NCBI GenBank assembly: GCA_934418125.1
Contig: CAKRWT010000017.1
Coordinates: 1 to 59,508, forward strand
Direction of reading: 5' to 3'
Length of the DNA stretch: 59,508 nt
From: an uncultured Lachnospiraceae bacterium
GTDB taxonomy: Bacteria; Bacillota; Clostridia; Lachnospirales; Lachnospiraceae
Made by a program: the position numbers and the translations under genes. Below, in pieces: positions 44,752 through 53,256 of the stretch. Position 1 is the first letter of the stretch, and every line of letters begins with the position of its first letter. Below the pieces are notes generated by a model that saw only the letters and a program-made list of their open reading frames with translations, searched no databases and was not told the DNA's origin.

Positions 44752-45819
44752 TTATACAATCCCCTGATTGGTGGAATACATAATCACGGCAATCTGAATG
44801 ACAAAAAGAGCAATTGCGGAAATTACGATTTTTAACAACATAAATGTACCATTTCCTACCCGGTCTGCACAGTTTGTCATCCGCTTGTCACTGACAATCC
44901 CAATCAGTGCCGCACTGAGTTTTATAACTATTGTTATTAATGTGATTTTTAACAAAGGAACACTGCAAATCAGAAACAACAGTAACGTCATATAAAGTCC
45001 GATACTGTTTTTCATTAACACCGCAGACCCCATAACCAGTTCCATCATTCCCCCGGTCATGCCACCAATACCCGGTATGGAAGACACAGCCTTCTTCAGA
45101 GCAGAGGATTGCAGTGCATCCAACACCGGTGCTATCATCGCCTGTAAAATACTGAATCCGCTTATAATACCAATTGTTATTTTAACACTGCCACAGATTA
45201 CCTTCTCCAACAGTTCCAACAACAGGGTCAGCTTCTCTTCCATCCAGATGCCATTGATAATCGTCAGCAGCACGAACACGGATACTGCCGGTAACAGCAC
45301 TGTCAGGAATCCTCCCTCTATCAGATACACTAACACCATCAATAACGGATAGTACACGCCCGCCGTGGAAATCCCCGCTGCACTTCCTACCGCAACCATA
45401 TAAGTAGGAATGAACAGCTTCATAAAAGTAGTGATGTCTTCCAGTACCCCTTTTACGGTTCCCAGCGTACTGGTATAAGACCTTAACAGGATCGTAATCA
45501 ATAACAGATAGAGAAAATAAAATGCCACATCCGATACCTGGTGATTCTGGAACAAGTCCGCAAAATGGGTAAACACAGCTGCCGTAATTCCCAAAATCAG
45601 GATAACCAGAAACAAAGTTCTAAATTCTCCTATCTGGGAATTAATTACATCTGTTATCTCACTCCCCAGTACTTTGACTGCCTGCCAGACCTGTCCCTGC
45701 AGTAAGAGTGACAGGATTTCTTTACCATCAAAACGAATATCCGGAAACAGTCTTGCAAGTTCCACCGATACCGAATCCATATCCAGTTCTTCCCATATCA
45801 TACTGCTTTCTGCCTGCAT
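44752..45819 (-). CDS. spoIIIAE: Stage III sporulation protein AE
   Basis: A 355-residue polytopic SpoIIIAE with about seven membrane segments after a soluble N-terminus (PDIRFDGKEILSLLLQG). The family core includes IPTYMVAVGSAAGISTAGVYY, read as PTYMVAVGSAAGIS, and IPGIGGMTGGMMELVMGSAVLMKNSIG in two halves. No signal peptide precedes it here, unlike many members, which are nearer 390-400 residues. GGGAGAGAG precedes the ATG, and no longer upstream frame competes. Confidence 0.92.
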   Translation of the reverse strand: MQAESSMIWEELDMDSVSVELARLFPDIRFDGKEILSLLLQGQVWQAVKVLGSEITDVINSQIGEFRTLFLVILILGITAAVFTHFADLFQNHQVSDVAFYFLYLLLITILLRSYTSTLGTVKGVLEDITTFMKLFIPTYMVAVGSAAGISTAGVYYPLLMVLVYLIEGGFLTVLLPAVSVFVLLTIINGIWMEEKLTLLLELLEKVICGSVKITIGIISGFSILQAMIAPVLDALQSSALKKAVSSIPGIGGMTGGMMELVMGSAVLMKNSIGLYMTLLLFLICSVPLLKITLITIVIKLSAALIGIVSDKRMTNCADRVGNGTFMLLKIVISAIALFVIQIAVIMYSTNQGIV

Positions 45820-45828
45820 ACTCTCTCC

Positions 45829-46215
45829 CTATCCTGCCATCGTCTTGATGCTTTCAATCAGTGCCATTAAAATCGGCATACCGATAATGAGAATATAGAG
45901 TTTTCCTATCATTTCTACTTGTCCTGCAATACCGCCATATCCGGCATCCTTACAGATACCGGCACAGAATTCACAGGCATAGGTAGCCCCTACCGCCTTA
46001 AACAGAACCGTCAGATACCTGGCATTGTCCTGTAAATAGGATTCCAGCATCCCAATCTGCGTTACAATATCCGAAAAATAACCAACCGCACTGCCAAATA
46101 GCACCAGGCAAACGGCAATTCCGATATAAACACCATACTCCGCTTTGTAACTTTTCAAGGGGACCGCCAGCAGTACACCGATAACTGCCACCAGCCCGAT
46201 TTTCAGAATATCCAT
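45829..46215 (-). CDS. spoIIIAD: Stage III sporulation protein AD
   Basis: A 128-residue membrane protein with about four segments (ILKIGLVAVIGVLLAVPLKS, YVGIAVCLVLFGSAVGY-like, VLFKAVGATYACEFCAGICKDAGYG in pieces). The segment KAVGATYACEFCAGICKDAGY is the family hallmark, read as KAVGATYACEFC. Works with AC and AE in the A-Q export platform. It is 15 bases after AC. Confidence 0.93.
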   Translation of the reverse strand: MDILKIGLVAVIGVLLAVPLKSYKAEYGVYIGIAVCLVLFGSAVGYFSDIVTQIGMLESYLQDNARYLTVLFKAVGATYACEFCAGICKDAGYGGIAGQVEMIGKLYILIIGMPILMALIESIKTMAG

Positions 46216-46230
46216 GCGTTCTCCTTTCCA

Positions 46231-46425
46231 TTACAGAGTAAACAGCTCCTGCACTAGGACAAACAAATCATATATATAAGGAATCATCCAGGTCAATACC
46301 AGAATCAGACCTGCCAGACTGATTAAAAAGGCGTGTTCCTCTCTTCCGCTATGTTTCAGAATCTGGTTCAAAATAGTGACCAGAATCCCCACCGCCGCAA
46401 TTTTAAAAATAAGACTTATGCTCAT
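46231..46425 (-). CDS. spoIIIAC: Stage III sporulation protein AC
   Basis: A 64-residue, two-segment membrane protein typical of SpoIIIAC (FKIAAVGILVTILNQILK, FLISLAGLILVLTWMIPY), with KHSGREEHAF between the segments. It resembles SpoIIIAD and is next to it, as in all spore formers. Confidence 0.93.
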   Translation of the reverse strand: MSISLIFKIAAVGILVTILNQILKHSGREEHAFLISLAGLILVLTWMIPYIYDLFVLVQELFTL

Positions 46426-46444
46426 TTCTCCCCCTTATGTATGC

Positions 46445-46963
46445 TTATAGCAAAAGAATTACGATAAAAATACCGACCAGCGTGCTCACACTGAATATCA
46501 TCCTGGAACGGTTTCCATAAGAAACCTCTGCCTCTTGTAAGCTTCGTTCCAGTCTGTCTATGGATTGCCCGATACCGGCAGCCTGCAATCTCTCATCCTG
46601 TATCCCCAGGCTCTCCGGCAGCCTGCTCAGAATACTCTTCTCATCCTCACTCAGCCCTGCATTTTGCAGACAGGCTTCCACCTTCTCTTTCCACAGGGTT
46701 CCGATTTCCATCCCCCGCTGCCTGTCCATCTGCTGATAGATTTCCCCAAAACAGTTATCATAGGGGGAGGCAGCAATCTCCATAAGGAGGGCACAGATTT
46801 CCGGTATGGTCCTCTTGCCGTAACCCATTTCATCCTGAATCCGCCGAATAATACGAATCATTTCCCGCAGATGGAAAATGCGATACCTCTCTTCCTTTGT
46901 CCGGGCTGCCGCAAAGCCGATACACCCGGTCATAATGCATGCCATTCCCATTACCTTCCACAT
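46445..46963 (-). CDS. spoIIIAB: Stage III sporulation protein AB
   Basis: A 172-residue SpoIIIAB with membrane segments at each end and a helical cytoplasmic middle (LREMIRIIRRIQDEMGYGKR, LGIQDERLQAAG). It overlaps the spoIIIAA stop by 13 bases. Its fold recalls type II secretion F proteins. Confidence 0.9.
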   Translation of the reverse strand: MWKVMGMACIMTGCIGFAAARTKEERYRIFHLREMIRIIRRIQDEMGYGKRTIPEICALLMEIAASPYDNCFGEIYQQMDRQRGMEIGTLWKEKVEACLQNAGLSEDEKSILSRLPESLGIQDERLQAAGIGQSIDRLERSLQEAEVSYGNRSRMIFSVSTLVGIFIVILLL

Positions 46964-47898
46964 ACTGCGCCTTCCCGGTTATAGATGCCGTCTATCTGAC
47001 AGATGCCGTCTTTCTTCGTAAGTACCAGATAACGGTCAAACAGCCTCTCTTCAAATACCTTCTTCATATAGCCTTTCCTGGCTACCTCCTCCATGCTGGT
47101 GCCATGAACCGTGGCTACCACCTTGCTGCCACAGCCACTTGCCATGGTAAGCAGCCGGATTTCCTCCTGGTTCCCCACCTCATCAATAGCAAGTACCTCC
47201 GGTGCCATAGAGCGGATTAACATCATCATACCAACACCTTTCGGGCAGGCATCCAGCACATCGGTACGGATTCCTACGTCATTCTGTGCCACGCCCATAT
47301 AGCTGCCTGCTATCTCGGAACGCTCATCCACCACGCTCACATTGCGACCGGCTCCATAAGCCGTCCCATTGGAGAAATTCCTGATAATGTCCCGCAGCAT
47401 CGTTGTTTTCCCGCAACCCGGCGGCGATATAATAAGGGTATTTAATACCCTGCCCTCCTGATATAACAAAGGCAGCACGGCATCTGCCACCCCCTTGATT
47501 TCATGTGCCATACGGATATTCATATAGCGGATATATTTCATGTTCCGCACCTGCTCTGCCTGTTCCAGGATAACCTGTCCGGCAAAACCGATTCGATGTC
47601 CTCCCGGAATCGTAAGAAAGCCTTGCCTGATTTCATCCCCATAAGCATAGATGGAATACTGGCAGATATGGTTCAGTATCATATCCAGTTGTTTTTCCTC
47701 AATGCACAGAACCTCTCCCTGCTCTTTGGTCAGCATACCATCCTGTTTTAAGAACCATTCCCCCTGGCTCGTCCGGATAACAACCGGCTTTCGCGCCCGC
47801 AGACGGATTTCCTGTACCTGGTCCACCTGCTTAGCCACATACCGCCAGGGCTGCCGTAAGCTTTCGGGAAATATCTGTAAAATTTGATTTTGCTGCAT
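46951..47898 (-). CDS. spoIIIAA: Stage III sporulation protein AA, ATPase
   Basis: A 315-residue cytoplasmic ATPase of the type II/IV secretion class. Walker A is ISPPGCGKTTMLRDIIRNFS and Walker B lies in VLAIDEVGNQEEI; SVVDERSEIAGSYMG and DVLDACPKGVGMMMLIRSM are diagnostic. It powers the A-Q complex. I place the start at the ATG 47898, with GAGAGGATGGG before it, over the GTG at 47904. First gene of the spoIIIA operon. Confidence 0.95.
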   Translation of the reverse strand: MQQNQILQIFPESLRQPWRYVAKQVDQVQEIRLRARKPVVIRTSQGEWFLKQDGMLTKEQGEVLCIEEKQLDMILNHICQYSIYAYGDEIRQGFLTIPGGHRIGFAGQVILEQAEQVRNMKYIRYMNIRMAHEIKGVADAVLPLLYQEGRVLNTLIISPPGCGKTTMLRDIIRNFSNGTAYGAGRNVSVVDERSEIAGSYMGVAQNDVGIRTDVLDACPKGVGMMMLIRSMAPEVLAIDEVGNQEEIRLLTMASGCGSKVVATVHGTSMEEVARKGYMKKVFEERLFDRYLVLTKKDGICQIDGIYNREGAVCGR

Positions 47899-47921
47899 GA
47901 ACACCCATCCTCTCTTATCTC

Positions 47922-47949
47922 AATATATGAGTCTTTGTCCAAATTATTC
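47922..47949 (-). promoter_or_regulatory. Putative sigma-E promoter of the spoIIIA operon
   Basis: Minus-strand GAATAAT (47949-47943) matches the sigma-E -35 consensus at 6 of 7 positions. CATATATT (47929-47922) matches the -10 CATACANT at most positions, and the spacer is 13 bases. It lies 24 bases before the spoIIIAA ATG, immediately after the terminator of the transporter operon. spoIIIA is sigma-E-dependent in Bacillus. Confidence 0.6.
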
Positions 47950-47950
47950 C

Positions 47951-47986
47951 AAAAAAACAGCCCATACCATTTCGGTACAGACTGTT
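47951..47986 (-). terminator. Rho-independent terminator after the tryptophan ABC transporter operon
   Basis: AACAG/CTGTT with inner GTACC/GGTA pairing forms an interrupted stem, followed on the minus strand by TTTTTTT. It lies 34 bases after the ATPase stop and insulates spoIIIA from the transporter. Confidence 0.75.
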
Positions 47987-48019
47987 CTTCGTTTTTCCTT
48001 TTTCTTTTCAAGCTATCTG

Positions 48020-48823
48020 TTATTTTGATAACAGGATACGGTCATTATCTAACTGCTTTCCTGCCTGTATCTGGAACTGCTGCAGCAAATCTTCCACTGT
48101 CAGTTTCGCCCGTTCCTCACCGCTGACATCCAGTACAATACTGCCACTGTCCATCATCAGCGTGCGGTTTCCCAGTTCCAGTGCCTGGTGCATGTTGTGG
48201 GTTACCATCAGACAGGTAATATTCCGCTCTGCCACGATTTTTCTCGTCAGTGCCAGTACCTTATCTGCCGTTGCCGGGTCTAATGCTGCCGTGTGCTCAT
48301 CCAGTAACAGAATCTTCGGGGTTACCATAGTTGCCATTAACAGGGTAAGTGCCTGTCTTTGTCCACCGGACAGCAATCCTACCGGCTGTTTCATCCGGTC
48401 TTCCAGTCCCATATCCAGCAAGGACAACTGTTCTTTAAACATCTGCTTTTCCTTGTTGCTGATACGGCTGAAAAAGGCATGGGAGGCGGTAGAGGCACGT
48501 AAATAGGCAAGTGCCATATTTTCTTCAATGGTCATATTCGGTGCCGTTCCCTTTAATGGATCCTGGAATAAGTGACCGATTACTTTACTTCTGATATGTT
48601 CTTTCTGATAGGTAATGTTCTCCCCTGCCAGAATAATCTGACCTTCATCTACAAAAAAAGCACCCGTAATGGCATTAAACAACGTGGATTTTCCAGCTCC
48701 GTTACTACCTACAATCGTTGCAAAATCTCCCTCGGCAAGCTCCAGGCTGACCTTCTGTAACGCCTTCTTCTCATTGACCGTTCCCGGATTAAAGGTTTTG
48801 GAAATTTGTTTTAAACTTAACAT
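48020..48823 (-). CDS. trpZ: Tryptophan-type ABC importer, ATP-binding subunit
   Basis: A 267-residue ABC ATPase. Walker A is GSNGAGKSTLFNAI, signature GLLSGGQRQALTLLMA, Walker B KILLLDEHTAAL. The Q-loop HLFQDPLKGTAPNM with GTAPNMTIEENMALAYLRA resembles the COG1101 group found with COG2984 solute-binding proteins. It overlaps the permease stop by 7 bases. A tryptophan assignment rests on the T-box upstream and on the TrpXYZ family. Confidence 0.85.
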   Translation of the reverse strand: MLSLKQISKTFNPGTVNEKKALQKVSLELAEGDFATIVGSNGAGKSTLFNAITGAFFVDEGQIILAGENITYQKEHIRSKVIGHLFQDPLKGTAPNMTIEENMALAYLRASTASHAFFSRISNKEKQMFKEQLSLLDMGLEDRMKQPVGLLSGGQRQALTLLMATMVTPKILLLDEHTAALDPATADKVLALTRKIVAERNITCLMVTHNMHQALELGNRTLMMDSGSIVLDVSGEERAKLTVEDLLQQFQIQAGKQLDNDRILLSK

Positions 48824-49764
48824 TTGCTTCCACCTTCCTTTCTTCCCGCCCGTTCCAGAGATTTTCTTGTTTTATAGAAAGCAGCTTTGCCCTGTAAATA
48901 AGGGAAAGCAATGGCAACCGCCACAATCAGGGACGATACCAGCTTCAGACATTCTGCCGGTACACTTAAACGAAGGGCAATCGCTACAATAAAACGGTAG
49001 AGACAGCTTCCTAAGATAACACCGATAACCCGTTTGAACATACCGCCTTTGCCGATAATCGTCTCTCCGATAATCAGACTGGCAAGGGCGATGGTTACCT
49101 GCCCTGTTCCCAGATTAATATCACAGGACTTCTGATACTGTGCCAGCAAAGCCCCTGACATGGCCGTCAATGCATTTGCCACACATAATCCAATGGTAAT
49201 CGTAAAGACCGGATTGATACTGGAGGCTCTTACCATATGTTCGTTATCGCCAGTTGCACGAATGGATAATCCTAGTCTGGTATTCAAAAACCAGGCAAGA
49301 ATCAAACTGATAATCAGCACAATAGCCACCACAATGATAATCTTATACCAGTTATTATACCATGGAGCATCTATCTTATCCTTTGCCAGTCTGAAAATCG
49401 TATCACAATTTACCAGATTCACATTGGAAGAAAATCCCATAACTGCAATATTTATTGTATACAGTCCTGTATTGACAATAATACCTGCAAGAATGGAGGG
49501 AACCCCCATCCTGGTCTGTAAAAATGCAGTAATGAATCCCGAACAGATACCTGCAAGCATCGCTGCCGGAAAGGCCAGAAACGGATGCCCGGCTATGGTA
49601 ACCACCGCTCCTACGGCACAGCCTAAGGTAAAACAGCCGTCTGTAGACAAATCTGCGATATTCAGAATACTAAAAGATATAAACAATGCCAGTGCTACCA
49701 GAGAATAAATACATCCCAGTTCCAATGCACTCTGTACAATCGATAACGTAAATATGGAACCCAT
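48817..49764 (-). CDS. trpY: Tryptophan-type ABC importer, permease subunit
   Basis: A 315-residue permease of the COG4120/BPD_transp_2 group with about nine membrane segments. Family segments include NIADLSTDGCFTLGCAVGA, GICSGFITAFLQTRMGVPSILAGI (in parts) and the coupling-helix region LGLSIRATGDNEHMVRA. It lies between the binding protein (48 bases) and the ATPase. Members with this arrangement are annotated as TrpXYZ in several Firmicutes. Confidence 0.85.
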   Translation of the reverse strand: MGSIFTLSIVQSALELGCIYSLVALALFISFSILNIADLSTDGCFTLGCAVGAVVTIAGHPFLAFPAAMLAGICSGFITAFLQTRMGVPSILAGIIVNTGLYTINIAVMGFSSNVNLVNCDTIFRLAKDKIDAPWYNNWYKIIIVVAIVLIISLILAWFLNTRLGLSIRATGDNEHMVRASSINPVFTITIGLCVANALTAMSGALLAQYQKSCDINLGTGQVTIALASLIIGETIIGKGGMFKRVIGVILGSCLYRFIVAIALRLSVPAECLKLVSSLIVAVAIAFPYLQGKAAFYKTRKSLERAGRKEGGSKC

Positions 49765-49812
49765 AAACCTACCAATACCTCTCTATTTTCTTAATTCGAT
49801 AACTATTTTTCT

Positions 49813-50937
49813 TTATTCAAACTCTTCTGCGGTTGTGATTTCTTTTACTTCGGCACACATATCAGCAAACATGCTGTAATCTAAACCGATTGCTTCTGCT
49901 GTTTCTGTATTAACCGTTGCAATACCATTATCCAAAGTCACGATGCTGTAGCTTGCCGTATCTGCCCCATTTACCAGAATATCTGCTACGATGTCTGCTG
50001 TAGCAGTACCTAACTGTTCATAATTTACACCAAATCCTACGAAGGCACCGTTCAAAGCAAAGGAATCAGCTCCGGTATAATGAGGAATTCCTGCGTCAAT
50101 GAATTTCTCATAAATAGCAAGCTCGGCTGTCATAACAGTATTGTCTGTAGGAGTAAAAATAGCATCTACACCGCTAGCAATCAGTGCGTCTGCAGCCAGA
50201 GAAATTTCATCATTGGTTGTACCGGTTTTCTCAACAACCTCTACCCCTTTATCCTCACAATATGCAATAGCTGCCTCGATAGGAGCTTTGGAAGAATCCT
50301 CACTCTTGTTATATAAAAGACCTACTTTAGTAATGTCAGGATTTGCCGCAAACATTAAATCCATAACAGCTTCTGTGTTCAGTGCATCAGACGTACCGGT
50401 AATGTTGGCACCAGGTTCTTCCAGGCTGTTTACCAGACCTGCGCTAACCGGGTCAGAAACGGCTGAGAAAACAACCGGAATCTGGTTATCCTCTGTAGCA
50501 TTCTGCATAATCATGGCTGTTGGTGTTGCGATAGGTACGATAACATCTACTTCAGAAGCAATCAGCTCTGTTGCAATCTGATTTAAAGTGGTTGCATCTG
50601 CCTGACCATTATAAGTGTAATCTGCATAATCAAAAGTAACTCCCAGCTCTGCTGCTTTTGCATCTAACTCAGCCTCAATGGCTCCTTCAATCTGATTTAA
50701 GGAAGCATCATCTACATACTGTACAATACCTACCTTGTAGGTAGCTCCTGCGGCTGCGGTATCTGTACTTTCTTCTGTTGTCTCCTCCTCAGAAACCTCT
50801 GTATCCGTCTCTGCAGCAGTATCTTCTGTTGTTGTTTCCTCTGTGGACTGTGTAGTCTCTGCCTGGCTTCCACAACCTGTCATAAGAGTTGCTGCCATTG
50901 CTACTGTCATGAGCATTGCTACTGTTTTCTTTTTCAT
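49813..50937 (-). CDS. trpX: Tryptophan-type ABC importer, substrate-binding lipoprotein
   Basis: A 374-residue COG2984 (ABC_sub_bind) lipoprotein. The N-terminus MKKKTVAMLMTVAMAATLMTGCG ends in a lipobox LMTGC, with C22 as the predicted lipid anchor, followed by a Thr/Glu-rich spacer of about 45 residues. The two-lobed binding domain begins YKVGIVQYVDDASLNQIEGA and has VDVIVPIATPTAMIMQN and PVVFSAVSDPVSAGLV. AGGAGG is 8 bases before the ATG at 50937. The open frame extends into the T-box, so the shorter start is required. Confidence 0.88.
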   Translation of the reverse strand: MKKKTVAMLMTVAMAATLMTGCGSQAETTQSTEETTTEDTAAETDTEVSEEETTEESTDTAAAGATYKVGIVQYVDDASLNQIEGAIEAELDAKAAELGVTFDYADYTYNGQADATTLNQIATELIASEVDVIVPIATPTAMIMQNATEDNQIPVVFSAVSDPVSAGLVNSLEEPGANITGTSDALNTEAVMDLMFAANPDITKVGLLYNKSEDSSKAPIEAAIAYCEDKGVEVVEKTGTTNDEISLAADALIASGVDAIFTPTDNTVMTAELAIYEKFIDAGIPHYTGADSFALNGAFVGFGVNYEQLGTATADIVADILVNGADTASYSIVTLDNGIATVNTETAEAIGLDYSMFADMCAEVKEITTAEEFE

Positions 50938-50965
50938 AATTTTTCCTCCTGAATATAAAAATAAT

Positions 50966-51260
50966 AAAAAAACCATCTCAAGCAAATCGCTTGAGACGGT
51001 AATAAACTAAACTTATTATCGCGGTACCACTCAAATTGTTACATAAAATGTAACCACCTCATTTCATATACGGAATCCTCTATATATGCCGCATGGATAA
51101 CGGGTACGGTTCCCGCCGACTCCTACTGTCTTAACCAGATTTCAGGTCAGCCTCGAAAGTCCATTCACAACAGCCTCTGTGCCGCTTCCCACCAATCGCA
51201 GCTCTCTGTGTCAGTCCGTCTGTTCCTACTTCTCTTTCTCACAGGTTTAATCTTTAAATT
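50966..51260 (-). promoter_or_regulatory. T-box leader with UGG (tryptophan) specifier controlling the ABC importer
   Basis: On the minus strand: a Stem I with the AGTA motif and distal AGAGAG...GGTGG elements; the specifier region TGTGAATGGACTT with TGG at 51163-51161; the T-box antiterminator sequence GTGGTACCGCG at 51030-51020; then a terminator CCGTCTCAAGC/GCTTGAGATGG plus seven T residues (50999-50966). Uncharged tRNA-Trp should stabilise the antiterminator and turn on the operon. The UGG reading is by position after GAA and before AC. Confidence 0.9.
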
Positions 51261-51266
51261 TCTTAT

Positions 51267-51295
51267 ACCATAATCCATTCTATGAGAAATGTCAA
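51267..51295 (-). promoter_or_regulatory. Putative sigma-A promoter of the T-box operon
   Basis: Minus-strand TTGACA (51295-51290) and TATGGT (51272-51267) are 17 bases apart just upstream of the T-box leader. Confidence 0.65.
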
Positions 51296-51422
51296 TACTA
51301 TTTTTACATAAATATTAGGCAGATATTAGACAAACTCTATAGAATTTCTGTTCAAAAAGGAATAAAATGTAAACGATGAAGGAATCATCCTCATCAGACT
51401 TTTACATAAAGAAGGTGTTTTT

Positions 51423-52247
51423 ATGAAATTAGACATGCATTGCCATACCAAGGAAGGTTCCCCGGATTGCAAAATGGGACTTCTTACAAATATTGAACTG
51501 TTAAGGGAAAAAGGTTACCAGGGGATGCTGATTACAGACCACGACTCTTACAAAGCCTACCGTTATTATAAAAAGCTTGACCCTAAGCCCTCTGATTTCG
51601 TTGTGTTGAAAGGAATCGAATACGATACCATCGATGCCGGTCATATTCTGGTTATTATGCCTACCGGTGTAAAACTTCCAATTCTGGAACTGCGGGGACT
51701 TCCCATTGCACTGTTAATCGAAATTGTCCACCACTATGGTGGCATCCTGGGTCCTGCCCATCCTTGCGGTGAAAAGTTCCTGAGTATTTTCAATACGCTC
51801 CGCACCAGGAAAGGCGAAAATATCTACCGTAAATTTGATTTCGTAGAAGGTTACAATGCCTGCGAAGATTTGGATTCCAACAACCGTGCCATGATGCTTG
51901 CACGTCAATATGAACTTCCCTGCTTTGGCGGAAGCGATTCCCACCGGGAAGACTGTGTTGGACTTGGATATACAATTTTGCAGGACGATATTACCTGCGA
52001 AACCGATTTGATTAACTATATCCTGTCCGGCAAACCGACCATGGTCGGTGGAAAACATTACGAGTACACCGCCAAGGCAAAGCTTGGAAAAATTAATAAT
52101 ATTCTGGTTTACTCCTTCTGGTTCTATAATAAAGGGCTGGCTCTCTTACGTCGCAGGGCAAGAAAGTTTGAATTACAGGAAGGTGCTTTGATGAATTCTT
52201 TCCGTGCTGACCATCTGTATAATTCCAGATATATTACTTTGAAATAA
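51423..52247 (+). CDS. PHP-domain phosphoesterase, second copy in window
   Basis: A 274-residue PHP-domain protein. Metal-ligand motifs: KLDMHCHTKEG, TDHDS, GIEYDTID, GPAHPCGEKF and FGGSDSHRED. It shares only the fold with the protein at 1207. Closest to the COG0613-type PHP nucleases/phosphatases. The C-terminal 60 residues hold one hydrophobic stretch and many basic residues (GLALLRRRARKFEL). AAGAAGGTG precedes the ATG. It diverges from the T-box operon and ends at a strong terminator. Confidence 0.8.
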   Translation: MKLDMHCHTKEGSPDCKMGLLTNIELLREKGYQGMLITDHDSYKAYRYYKKLDPKPSDFVVLKGIEYDTIDAGHILVIMPTGVKLPILELRGLPIALLIEIVHHYGGILGPAHPCGEKFLSIFNTLRTRKGENIYRKFDFVEGYNACEDLDSNNRAMMLARQYELPCFGGSDSHREDCVGLGYTILQDDITCETDLINYILSGKPTMVGGKHYEYTAKAKLGKINNILVYSFWFYNKGLALLRRRARKFELQEGALMNSFRADHLYNSRYITLK

Positions 52248-52249
52248 TA

Positions 52250-52294
52250 CTGCCCCAATCCCACCATCTAAAACCAGTGAGATTGGGGCAGTTT
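52250..52294 (+). terminator. Strong terminator hairpin between convergent PHP and permease-like genes
   Basis: CTGCCCCAATC (52250-52260) and GATTGGGGCAG (52281-52291) form a perfect 11-bp stem right after the PHP stop, followed by TTT. The minus side also carries AT-rich flanks, so it may work both ways. Confidence 0.8.
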
Positions 52295-52312
52295 CCATAC
52301 CGCAGGTTCCTT

Positions 52313-53227
52313 CTAAGACTCTTTCTTATTATTTACTGCTGCTTTCAAATCTTCAAAGGCATCCTTAAATTTCTTAGATACCATAGTCGGGTTATTCCGA
52401 ATCATATCCCGTTTGTAGAAGCCAAGCATCTCCCTGGAACCTTTGCGGCGTTCCATATAGAGATTAAATCTGGTACGCAGTTCTGCGATTTCTTCTTTCG
52501 CATTTTCACTGTAGGCAAGTGGTTTGCTTGCAACCGCTTCTTTTGCCTTAGCGAAACGCTGCTCCAAGCTTGCTGCAAGCTCGTTCATGCGAAGCTCTCT
52601 CTCCTGCTTCTTATCTTCCTTTCCCTCATTGGAGAAGGCAACCAGTACATCCAGACGACGTTGGATACGTGCCATTTCCTCTTTGGCTTTCTCCATCTTT
52701 ACCAGGATATCGCGCAAATCCATAGCTGCCTTGAAGGAAAGGGTAAAATCTGCCACGATATAAATCGTTATGATGCTGGTCACAATGGTAAGCATATTCA
52801 TGGGAATGGACAGGACAAAAGTTTCAATCGGCTTATGTACCACCCTGGTCATCAGGATAGTCAGGAATCCCCAGGCAATGGAGGAACCCAGGCATATCTG
52901 TCCCTGGAAATTAAAAGGCTGGTTGGAATAATCCCAGTATCTGACCTTAAACAAAGCTTCCATAGTAACACCGGTAATATACTCCAGAATCGTTGCTCCC
53001 ACAACACCTGCCAGATAGGTCAGAAAAACATTATCCTGGAAAGGCATGGATACGACTAACATCATGATAGCACCTGTGCCATACAATGGTAAGAAAGGGC
53101 CTCTCATAAAGCCTCTGTTTACCAGCTTTTTCTGTTTCAATGATACGTAGGTTGACTCGAAACACCAACCAAAGAAACAGTAAAAATAAAAGAAAAACAA
53201 CCATTGAAATATGTTGTATTGATACAT
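52313..53227 (-). CDS. Putative ABC-transporter type IV membrane protein (PF06541-like)
   Basis: A 304-residue protein. The N-terminal half has about five hydrophobic segments with the family motifs FGWCFESTYVSLKQKKLVNRGFMRGPFLPLYG (read as FGWCFESTYVSL, NRGFMRGPFLPLYG) and RYWDYSNQPFNFQG. The C-terminal half (residues 165-300) is a charged helical, coiled-coil-like region. The name 'ABC transporter type IV' is a family label without a known substrate. No ATPase is adjacent. Transcribed toward the PHP gene. Confidence 0.72.
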   Translation of the reverse strand: MYQYNIFQWLFFFYFYCFFGWCFESTYVSLKQKKLVNRGFMRGPFLPLYGTGAIMMLVVSMPFQDNVFLTYLAGVVGATILEYITGVTMEALFKVRYWDYSNQPFNFQGQICLGSSIAWGFLTILMTRVVHKPIETFVLSIPMNMLTIVTSIITIYIVADFTLSFKAAMDLRDILVKMEKAKEEMARIQRRLDVLVAFSNEGKEDKKQERELRMNELAASLEQRFAKAKEAVASKPLAYSENAKEEIAELRTRFNLYMERRKGSREMLGFYKRDMIRNNPTMVSKKFKDAFEDLKAAVNNKKES

Positions 53228-53256
53228 TTACACTCCCTCATTTCTTCTTTCTTTTC

